A program made the position numbers and the translations under genes. Below are positions 1 through 5,660 of a stretch of 5,660 nt of DNA, one piece after another. The stretch covers positions 1-5,660 of the forward strand of contig CAIRRW010000378.1 in assembly GCA_903881065.1 (NCBI GenBank). The letters run 5' to 3'. The DNA is from an uncultured Bacteroidota bacterium. Lineage in GTDB: Bacteria; Bacteroidota; Bacteroidia; 2-12-FULL-35-15. The notes beneath the pieces were generated by a model. That model did no database searches. It had not been told where the DNA came from and saw only the letters and a program-made list of their open reading frames with translations. Numbering within the stretch: position 1 is the stretch's first letter; each line of letters begins with the position of its first letter.

Positions 1-315
1 AAACAGTGAGATGTTTATCAATAAGTCAAAGATACATTTTGAAAGCAAATCACAACACCCATCCTTGTAAAGTTCCACTTTCTTGGATGTTTATCAATAA
101 GTCAAAGATACATTTTGAAAGCAAATCACAACTGCATTTAATACCTCTTGGTGTGCAGCTTGGATGTTTATCAATAAGTCAAAGATACATTTTGAAAGCA
201 AATCACAACATACAGGATCTACTGAGCTGGTGTACACTTGATGTTTATCAATAAGTCAAAGATACATTTTGAAAGCAAATCACAACTTGTAGGTTATGCT
301 AGATATCTGAAATCA

Positions 316-362
316 GATGTTTATCAATAAGTCAAAGATACATTTTGAAAGCTATTTACAAC
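316..362 (-). repeat. Degenerate terminal CRISPR repeat
   Basis: This copy matches the consensus at 44 of 47 positions. The three substitutions are clustered at 353, 355 and 357, where GCTATTT replaces GCAAATC on the plus strand. On the crRNA strand they fall at repeat positions 6, 8 and 10, in the part that becomes the crRNA handle and pairs with the tracrRNA anti-repeat. The other 37 bases, including the promoter-like element, are unchanged. No spacer lies beyond it, so this copy marks the array's right end and would not need a working handle. Confidence 0.93.
333..361 (-). promoter_or_regulatory. Promoter-like element inside the repeat (also in the other four copies)
   Basis: On the minus strand the terminal repeat contains TTG (359-361), an 18-bp gap, then TATCTTTG (333-340). 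This fits the Bacteroidota sigma consensus of a -33 TTG and a -7 TAnnTTTG separated by about 17-23 bp. The same -7 box occurs in the other repeats at 27-34, 103-110, 180-187 and 257-264. Transcription would start near the 3' end of each repeat and run into the next spacer, producing a short pre-crRNA per unit. Internal repeat promoters are established for Neisseria and Campylobacter II-C arrays; extending that to this array is an inference from the motif. Confidence 0.55.
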
Positions 363-380
363 CCAACATTGACAAATAGC
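351..380 (-). repeat. 7-bp inverted repeat spanning the array edge
   Basis: GCTATTT (351-357) and AAATAGC (374-380) are perfect inverted copies separated by 16 bp. A further CAA/TTG pairing (359-361 with 369-371) could extend the stem across a small internal loop. The left arm lies inside the degenerate repeat, and its three non-consensus bases are the ones that complete the pairing. The right arm is 3 bp past the stop codon of the large membrane-protein gene. The stem has few G-C pairs and is followed only by TTTC on the minus strand, so it is at best a weak terminator and may be fortuitous. Confidence 0.4.
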
Positions 381-383
381 AAA

Positions 384-3300
384 CTAAAAATATGCCCTTA
401 TCTGCGCACCACCGGTATGTATTGCTTTTGTACCTTCTGATTTACGACCATCATACGTAATGCTCAACTGCAAATTGTTTGATAAATTTCGTTGATAAGC
501 AACTCCCCAAGTTATATTTTGTCCCTTTTTTAATGCATCCAGCATTTCAAAAGCCAATGAAGTATTCTGTTCCGAAGCATTATATTTTATCTGAATATAA
601 TTTGCTTTCAAATTAAAACTTCCTTTATTCAATACATTCCATTTTAATTCCACCCCGTAATTCTGCAATATAGCACGTTCCTGAATCAATGAATCAGGAT
701 TAGCGGTGTTTCTCTTATCGCTGTATTTAAAAGAAACGGAAACCCTGAAAGCAGTATTAGGTTGATAATTAAATTTCGGTTCAGCAGAATAAAATAGAAT
801 ATTGAAATCGCGTGTACTTAAATATTGCGAACTGTTTGCTTTCAAACCATTGATGCAGTCTAAATTCCAACTCAACTCTTTAATAATATTCCATCGTACA
901 CGCACTTCTTCATACGTATTTTGTCGGGACTCAAAACCATTTGTCAATAATGATTTGTTACGAATATCCTGAAATGATAAATCGACTCCTATTATTGAAC
1001 TTAACTGATTTATAAATAACGTATTTCTGAACGATGAGTTAAGCGTAACCAATGTTTTAAAAGCCTCCTTACTGGTATCATTCGGTATTATTAAAAAAGG
1101 ATTATATGCTTTTGTTAAATCACTTTCCAGTGATTTTCTATCCACGCGATAAGACGTTTGGTCAGAGAACCGAGAAAGAAACTTCTTGAAACCTTTATTG
1201 GTTGCCCATACATTAGGAGGCTTTATCATTAACACTTCACTGAATTGATTATTGTACGTTTTAATATACGTACTTGTTGGGGTATATACTTTTATATACG
1301 TTGCAAGGCTTGGTATAGGTGCTACTTCAAATTCGTTTAACTGCTTTATACCATCGCCGTTATAGTCAATCCATTGATAAACGCCCAACCCTGCAGCCAC
1401 CTGAATAAATGAATATTCTTTTTTAGCTTCCAGTCCCGAACCGATTTCATAAAATGAGTTGGATGAAATTAACCCTTTAAATAACTTAAAGCTATATTCT
1501 ATTCTTGCAACTAATGAATTGTCAGGTTTCAACGAAGTATCTCTCGGAGTCAATATCCTGTACGAAGCATTTAGTTTCAACTGGCTGTTAGGATTCTTTT
1601 TGAACTCCAGAAAACCTCCATAATTTTGTGCAAATGCAGATTGAACAAGGGATGTGGAACCCTTATCATTATTCACTACAAAGTCGGTTCGTTGTTTATA
1701 ATTTATTCCGTACCTGTTTTTTGTAGTGTCTGCATTTTGAATATATGCCTGCCATTCCCAGAATTTATAGCTATTAGATAGCAGCGAATCCTTTTTTTGT
1801 AATGCAAATTTATTTTGCTCAAACTCATCCTTTAATCCGATACTTATTTTTTTTATCTTCTGTGATATTCCACTCTTATGCCTGTAAAAGTAAGTATTAG
1901 TAATACTTGAAGAATTAAGCAAACTGCCATCGTACATCATACTAAATCCTTTTTTATTAAAGTTTAATGTAACATTATTCTTATCTGCATTATACGCTGC
2001 TCCTCCCAAAAATGCATTGAACTTATATCCAATCATTCCAAATCCTTTTTTTGATAAAGCTACAGAAGCACCTATAATATGTTGATCATCTGTAAGTACC
2101 GCATTTCCAAGATTCCAATCGCGTTCAAACTCCACACTTCGGTATCGTTCTATAGGTGAAAAATATTTCTGAACATATTCATAATTTACATTAGTAAGCA
2201 ATATTGCGCCTTTCTTTATACTATCCGTTGGTGCTTTTGTTGACAAAGGAATGGAGTTATCGTAATTTAATTTAAAGGCATACCCCACATCCTTATTCTT
2301 ATCGATAGTTGAAAAAGTATTAACATCATTATTGCTCAAAGCAGTTTCAACAGTAAGTTTATTGTTTTTATTAAATGCATACTCAAAACCGGCAGTAACC
2401 ATTTGCTTTTTCTTCGGAGTGATTAACTGTACAACGGGTTCATAACTTCCATGCAACGAATCTCCTCCCGGACCAGTTGGAGCAACCCATTGAAATACTT
2501 TTCCATTTGCATTTGATACTATCTGATTGTAATGCCCCTTACCTGTACCCACATTGCTGAAAGATGCTTGAAAATGAGCTTTTGTGCTATCTGTACTATA
2601 AACTAGAATGCTTTTATATGGCAACCCATTATAGGTTGTATCAATTTTTTTATATAATACCAGTGAATTGCTCCACGCCACACTATCAATACTTAGCTTT
2701 ACAGCAGAAGATAACGTATCACCAACACGAGCCATTAACCTTTTATCGTCATCTGTTAATGTCTGCTGCAATGGCTGATTCTTACTGTCCTGTTCGGAAT
2801 AAATATGAAAATGAACTTTCAATTTGTTTTGTTCATAATCGTTTCCAAAATGAAATAAAGAGCGCGTGTAATTTTTATCGGAATATTGAAATTCAACTAC
2901 TATACGTTTATCTTTAGTAATTAATTGCTTTGCAGTAAATATAATTTCCCCGGTATTATAATTAATTATGTAGTCATTTTCCTGTCCGCGTTCCAACACC
3001 TTTCCATCAATATAAACTTTCTCCGAACCGGATAAAATAATAATAAACTGCTCATTCTCTGCTCCAATTAATCTGTATGGCCCTTGATTCCCTTCAATTC
3101 CCTGTATTTGATTTCTTGCAAACTTCCCTTTTGATATGGCAGCACTGAATGAAGTTTTGTAAACTCCCTGTTTGGCTTTAATTTCATTGTCTGTATTCGT
3201 TTTAACGGCAGTAGAAAAACTTATCCCTTGCGCCTTTTTATTGAAATTCATAAAGTATCCTGTTGGTCGAGTCAATACAAAATCGCCTGCAATTAATTTT

Positions 3301-3941
3301 GAGTTAGCATTGGAAAGTTGAATAAATACCTTATCAAACTCCTGCAATTGCTGCGTATTCCCTTCCGGCTGGATAGGAATATTATTATCAGTAGCTGCTA
3401 AAAGTATATCAATATTATTACCCAAGTGCCCGGATAATTGCAAATTCAAATTTGAGTTAACAACCATATCCTGACTATTTCCAACAGAAAAACCACGTGA
3501 AATACTTCCTGTTTTATTTAGCCCTTCCATTTTAAATATATCATCATTCTCCGATTTTATATCATAGCTGAATGGGTTAGTATTACCTAACAAATCAGGT
3601 TTAACTCTGCTTATGTCTTTATGTTTTGTTGTTTCAGAAAAAAGAAAAGGAAAAGTTCTATAAGAAGAAATTAAAGTTGAAGTAATATTATTCAGAATTA
3701 ACTTTTTCTTATTCAATATTAATTTCCCCTCAGCGTAATTTATTTTATAATAAGCGGTGTCAAGTCGCATTCCATCGGAAGTTGCAATAGTTACCGAACC
3801 AGGAACAATACTTAACGAATCGAGTTGAATAGTATCTTTATTACTGTTTAAAGTTTTGATACGAGGGATGCCTGTGCTCTGAGAAAAACATTTCACAGAA
3901 AATAAAACCAGTAGTAAAACAAGGCATCCTCTTAAATTCAC
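384..3941 (-). CDS. Large predicted outer-membrane beta-barrel protein of unknown function
   Basis: A 1185-residue exported protein. Residues 1-21 form a signal peptide: one Arg, a Leu/Val-rich core, then a CFSQ-S cleavage region typical of Bacteroidota. There is no good lipobox, because Lys precedes Cys18. Most of the remainder is alternating polar and aromatic beta-strand sequence, and the protein ends QIRAYF, a final Phe as in barrel-assembly signals. Conserved-looking blocks are GSISRGFSVGNSQD (145-158), IQPEGNTQQLQEFDKVFIQL (190-209) and a canonical EF-hand-type loop, DYNGDGIKQLNE (859-870). A short beta motif ending INYxxGxxxx recurs near 45-76 and 303-337. I believe this is a widespread uncharacterised Bacteroidota family; SprA-like surface proteins are an alternative but are about twice as long. 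The start is GTG with no in-frame ATG just upstream and no clear Shine-Dalgarno sequence. The only promoter hint is an imperfect TGCTTTTG at 3970-3977. The stop is TAG, 21 bp from the CRISPR array. Location is inferred; function is unknown. Confidence 0.85.
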   Translation of the reverse strand: MNLRGCLVLLLVLFSVKCFSQSTGIPRIKTLNSNKDTIQLDSLSIVPGSVTIATSDGMRLDTAYYKINYAEGKLILNKKKLILNNITSTLISSYRTFPFLFSETTKHKDISRVKPDLLGNTNPFSYDIKSENDDIFKMEGLNKTGSISRGFSVGNSQDMVVNSNLNLQLSGHLGNNIDILLAATDNNIPIQPEGNTQQLQEFDKVFIQLSNANSKLIAGDFVLTRPTGYFMNFNKKAQGISFSTAVKTNTDNEIKAKQGVYKTSFSAAISKGKFARNQIQGIEGNQGPYRLIGAENEQFIIILSGSEKVYIDGKVLERGQENDYIINYNTGEIIFTAKQLITKDKRIVVEFQYSDKNYTRSLFHFGNDYEQNKLKVHFHIYSEQDSKNQPLQQTLTDDDKRLMARVGDTLSSAVKLSIDSVAWSNSLVLYKKIDTTYNGLPYKSILVYSTDSTKAHFQASFSNVGTGKGHYNQIVSNANGKVFQWVAPTGPGGDSLHGSYEPVVQLITPKKKQMVTAGFEYAFNKNNKLTVETALSNNDVNTFSTIDKNKDVGYAFKLNYDNSIPLSTKAPTDSIKKGAILLTNVNYEYVQKYFSPIERYRSVEFERDWNLGNAVLTDDQHIIGASVALSKKGFGMIGYKFNAFLGGAAYNADKNNVTLNFNKKGFSMMYDGSLLNSSSITNTYFYRHKSGISQKIKKISIGLKDEFEQNKFALQKKDSLLSNSYKFWEWQAYIQNADTTKNRYGINYKQRTDFVVNNDKGSTSLVQSAFAQNYGGFLEFKKNPNSQLKLNASYRILTPRDTSLKPDNSLVARIEYSFKLFKGLISSNSFYEIGSGLEAKKEYSFIQVAAGLGVYQWIDYNGDGIKQLNEFEVAPIPSLATYIKVYTPTSTYIKTYNNQFSEVLMIKPPNVWATNKGFKKFLSRFSDQTSYRVDRKSLESDLTKAYNPFLIIPNDTSKEAFKTLVTLNSSFRNTLFINQLSSIIGVDLSFQDIRNKSLLTNGFESRQNTYEEVRVRWNIIKELSWNLDCINGLKANSSQYLSTRDFNILFYSAEPKFNYQPNTAFRVSVSFKYSDKRNTANPDSLIQERAILQNYGVELKWNVLNKGSFNLKANYIQIKYNASEQNTSLAFEMLDALKKGQNITWGVAYQRNLSNNLQLSITYDGRKSEGTKAIHTGGAQIRAYF
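1332..1367 (-). other. EF-hand-like calcium-binding loop within the barrel protein
   Basis: Residues 859-870 read DYNGDGIKQLNE, with Asp1, Asn3, Asp5, Gly6 and Glu12 in the positions of a canonical 12-residue calcium loop. The typical hydrophobic residue at loop position 8 is Lys here, with Ile at 7 instead. Flanking sequence (YQWI before, FEVAPIP after) is strand-like and not helical, so this is more like the isolated calcium loops of bacterial surface proteins than a helix-loop-helix EF hand. Calcium binding is an inference. Confidence 0.6.
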
Positions 3942-3982
3942 AGATTTAAAAATACTAATTATGTGGGAACAAAAGCATTTTA

Positions 3983-3990
3983 TACTTTTG
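3983..3990 (+). promoter_or_regulatory. Putative -7 promoter box for the exodeoxyribonuclease gene
   Basis: TACTTTTG matches the Bacteroidota -7 consensus TAnnTTTG exactly and lies 25 bp before the ATG of the plus-strand exonuclease gene, leaving room for a short leader. No clear -33 TTG is found 17-23 bp upstream, so support comes from the -7 box and its position in the only intergenic gap between two divergent genes (3942-4015). Confidence 0.5.
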
Positions 3991-4015
3991 TATTAATATA
4001 ATATAACGGAAATAG

Positions 4016-4783
4016 ATGAAAAAAATTGTAACATATAATCTGAATGGTATTCGTTCGGCAATGAGCAAAGGGTTAATAGACTGGTTAAAAGCAACCAACC
4101 CGGACATTCTATGTGTACAGGAATTAAAGGCAGAACCAGGCCAACTCGATTTAAAAATATTTGAGGATGCAGGTTATCATCATTATTGGTTTCCGGCACA
4201 AAAGAAGGGATACAGTGGTGTAGCTATTTTTACAAAAACTAAACCTGATCATGTGGAGTATGGCTGTGGTATAGCTGAATATGATTTTGAAGGTCGTGTT
4301 ATTCGTGCTGATTATGGCGATGTTTCTGTACTTAGTGTTTATCATCCAAGCGGTAGCAGCGGTGAAGAAAGGCAAGCGTTTAAAATGAAATGGCTTGCAG
4401 ATTTTCAAAAGTATATTGATAAATTAAAGAAAGAACGCCCTAAACTTATTATTTGCGGCGACTATAATATTTGTCATCAACCTATAGATATTCATAATCC
4501 AAAGAGTAATGCAAAAAGCAGTGGATTTTTACCAGAGGAAAGAGAGTGGATTGATTCATTTATGAAATCAGGGTTTGTGGATAGCTTCCGTCATTTTAAT
4601 ACTGAACCTCACAATTATACGTGGTGGAGTTATAGATTTAATTCGAGAGCTAAAAATCTTGGATGGCGTATTGACTATAATTTGGTAAGTGAAAATTTAA
4701 AATCTAAACTAAAACGAGTTGCAATACTTCCGGAAGCAAAGCATTCGGACCATTGCCCATGTGTGTTGGAAATTGATTTTTAA
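4016..4783 (+). CDS. xth: Exodeoxyribonuclease III (AP endonuclease, ExoIII/APE1 family)
   Basis: A 255-residue cytosolic enzyme of base-excision repair. The family cuts DNA 5' to abasic sites and removes damaged 3' ends, using a divalent metal. The whole endonuclease/exonuclease/phosphatase fold is present. Expected active-site residues are visible: Asn8 (YNLNGIR), metal ligand Glu36 (VQELK), Tyr109 (SVYHPSG), Asp149 and Asn151 (GDYN), Asp220 in WRIDY (217-221), and the C-terminal Asp245-His246 pair in KHSDHCP. Length is normal for the family (about 250-270). The ATG is preceded by a weak purine stretch, GGAAA, and by a TACTTTTG promoter box. It is divergent from the membrane-protein gene and convergent with the flavoenzyme gene, so it is probably a single-gene transcript. 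The ending TAA overlaps the neighbour's stop. Nothing is missing or broken. Whether AP endonuclease or 3'-exonuclease activity dominates cannot be told from sequence alone. Confidence 0.96.
   Translation: MKKIVTYNLNGIRSAMSKGLIDWLKATNPDILCVQELKAEPGQLDLKIFEDAGYHHYWFPAQKKGYSGVAIFTKTKPDHVEYGCGIAEYDFEGRVIRADYGDVSVLSVYHPSGSSGEERQAFKMKWLADFQKYIDKLKKERPKLIICGDYNICHQPIDIHNPKSNAKSSGFLPEEREWIDSFMKSGFVDSFRHFNTEPHNYTWWSYRFNSRAKNLGWRIDYNLVSENLKSKLKRVAILPEAKHSDHCPCVLEIDF
4780..4783. other. Shared palindromic stop of two convergent genes
   Basis: The tetramer TTAA supplies TAA to both genes: 4781-4783 on the plus strand ends the exonuclease, and 4780-4782 read on the minus strand ends the flavoenzyme. The genes overlap tail to tail by 4 bp. 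No GC-rich hairpin separates them; only a T5-A6 run (4777-4787) is seen. Confidence 0.9.
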
Positions 4784-5660
4784 AAAATAGATTCCAAAGT
4801 TTTGTGCGCTTCTAGTGTTTCTTCTTTTATTCTTTCTACAATTTCTTTAACAGAAATAATGTCTTCAATTAATTCTACACTTTGACCAGCACACCATAAT
4901 GTATTATAATTACCCGGGTGAACAGATGCTTCTAGCTTTTTCATTCCACTTATTTGAACCCACATTTTAAAATATTTCTTGGTAGTAGAATTTGTTGACA
5001 GCATTTTTTCAAACCAATTTTGTCTGTAACCTATCTTCTTTGCAAATGGAGTATCAATTATAGTACATGGGGTTCCTGAAATTTTTTCGGTAAGTACAAT
5101 ATCATTCATCTCGGAAGTAACAATAGCTTTTTTATATTCATTACTTACGGTTGCTTCAGTAGTAGCAATAAAGCGAGTACCTACAGAAACTCCTGACGCC
5201 CCAACAGCAAGCATAGATAATACACCTGCACCTGTTGCTATGCCACCAGCTGCAATAATCATCGTATTCGGGAAATGGTGATGTAAAGAAGGAACAAGTA
5301 CTTGCAAAGGATTTGGCCCTGCATGACCACCAGCACCCTGTCCTACTGCAATAAATCCATCACAGCCCAATTCAAAACATTTTTGTGCATGTTCAATATT
5401 TGTAACATCACAAAACACTTTTGCTCCGTAACTATGTGCTTGTTCTATAACTTGCTTTGGGCTCCCAAGTGACGTGATATAAAAAGGGACTTTTTTTTCA
5501 ACACATATTTTCAAATGTTTTTCGTAAAGTGGATTTGTTTTTTGAACTATTAAATTTACACCATACGTTCCATTTACATTTAGTTTTTCTTTTTCTGCAT
5601 TCAGATTATTTAATACTGTTTCCAGTTCCCCTTCTTTGCGATAATTTAAACTTGGGAACG
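4780..5660 (-). CDS. Nitronate monooxygenase (2-nitropropane dioxygenase family), 5' end off the window
   Basis: An FMN-dependent TIM-barrel enzyme. The family oxidises toxic alkyl nitronates to carbonyl compounds and nitrite. The frame is open to the right edge, giving 292 visible codons; a TTG at 5512-5514 is internal, because the codons upstream still fit the family (FPSLNYR, YGVNLIVQKTNPLYEKH). Landmarks, counted from the first complete visible codon (5656-5658): GGHAG at 110-114 with the family's catalytic His at 112; AAGGIATGAG at 136-145, the FMN phosphate-binding loop; GTRF at 160-163; and WCAGQSVELI near the C-terminus. Roughly 30-45 N-terminal residues, expected to include an IQGPM-type flavin motif, should lie beyond 5660. 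The related enoyl-ACP reductase FabK shares this fold and is the main alternative, but the overall pattern looks more like nitronate monooxygenase. Substrate is not determined by sequence, and annotations in this family are often loose. Confidence 0.92.
   Translation of the reverse strand, partial: FPSLNYRKEGELETVLNNLNAEKEKLNVNGTYGVNLIVQKTNPLYEKHLKICVEKKVPFYITSLGSPKQVIEQAHSYGAKVFCDVTNIEHAQKCFELGCDGFIAVGQGAGGHAGPNPLQVLVPSLHHHFPNTMIIAAGGIATGAGVLSMLAVGASGVSVGTRFIATTEATVSNEYKKAIVTSEMNDIVLTEKISGTPCTIIDTPFAKKIGYRQNWFEKMLSTNSTTKKYFKMWVQISGMKKLEASVHPGNYNTLWCAGQSVELIEDIISVKEIVERIKEETLEAHKTLESIF

Larger units (their letters stand above)
10..362 (-). CRISPR. CRISPR array end, five 47-bp repeats and four spacers, probably type II-C
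   Basis: Repeats lie at 10-56, 86-132, 163-209, 240-286 and 316-362. The first four are identical over 47 bp and the fifth has three substitutions. Spacers at 57-85, 133-162, 210-239 and 287-315 are 29, 30, 30 and 29 bp and unrelated to one another. On the minus strand the repeat begins GTTGTGATTTGCTTTCAAAA and ends GATAAACATC. A 47-bp repeat with a GTTGTG start and 30-bp spacers is characteristic of Cas9 (type II-C) arrays in Bacteroidota; this subtype call rests on remembered family features, since no cas gene is present. The minus strand is taken as the crRNA strand because it carries the GTTGTG start and an internal promoter-like element. The nine bases left of the first repeat could be the end of another spacer, so the array may continue beyond the left edge. 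Confidence 0.97.

Noticed and set aside
6..254. Plus-strand open frame of 82 codons
   Set aside because: It runs through CRISPR repeats and spacers, and its protein is just the translated repeat recurring in the frame; not a gene.
2564..2917. Plus-strand open frame of 117 codons
   Set aside because: Lies wholly antisense to the large membrane-protein gene, has low-complexity Tyr/His/Cys-rich composition and no recognisable domain or promoter.
3870..3941. Lipoprotein signal in the membrane protein
   Set aside because: Cys18 is preceded by SVK, and Lys at -1 does not fit a lipobox; the CFSQ-S site fits ordinary signal peptidase I better.
3993..4408. Two minus-strand open frames (3993-4199 and 4151-4408)
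   Set aside because: Both are antisense to the well-supported exodeoxyribonuclease III gene and have no recognisable motif.
4777..4787. Bidirectional terminator between the convergent genes
   Set aside because: Only a T5-A6 run with no GC stem or loop; too weak to call.
5512..5514. TTG as the start of the nitronate monooxygenase gene
   Set aside because: The same frame stays open to the window edge, and the upstream codons encode recognisable family sequence such as YGVNLIVQKTNPLYEK; the true start lies outside.
363..5660. tracrRNA or anti-repeat
   Set aside because: No stretch with substantial complementarity to the repeat's GTTGTGATTTGC end was noticed outside the array; the best were short chance matches such as AAATCAC near 1120. 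A computed search would be firmer.

Overview
The window looks like chromosomal DNA from a member of the Bacteroidota. The evidence is the AT-rich composition, TAnnTTTG-type promoter boxes, a very large secreted beta-strand-rich protein ending in Phe, and a 47-bp CRISPR repeat of the GTTGTGATTTGC... kind found in type II-C arrays of this phylum. I cannot name a genus.

Layout from left to right. Positions 10-362 hold the right-hand end of a CRISPR array: five 47-bp repeats and four 29-30-bp spacers. Four repeats are identical and the last (316-362) is degenerate. No cas gene or tracrRNA is inside the window; if they are nearby they lie to the left. Read on the minus strand, every repeat contains a TTG-N18-TATCTTTG element that fits the Bacteroidota promoter consensus, so each spacer probably has its own promoter, as described for Neisseria and Campylobacter II-C arrays. 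A 21-bp gap follows, then a 1185-residue minus-strand gene (384-3941) for a predicted exported outer-membrane beta-barrel protein of unknown function. It runs toward the array in the inferred crRNA direction.

A short divergent intergenic region (3942-4015) carries a TACTTTTG promoter box for the plus-strand exodeoxyribonuclease III gene (4016-4783), a DNA base-excision-repair enzyme with all expected catalytic residues. It converges on, and overlaps by 4 bp, a minus-strand nitronate monooxygenase (2-nitropropane dioxygenase family) gene. That gene is cut by the right edge and is open all the way to 5660.

The three protein genes show no obvious shared pathway. The repair enzyme and the flavoenzyme look like ordinary housekeeping or detoxification genes. 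The most informative region is the array end, where the degenerate repeat keeps its promoter element but has lost bases in the part that would form the crRNA handle. I see no convincing undescribed multi-gene system inside these 5.66 kb.
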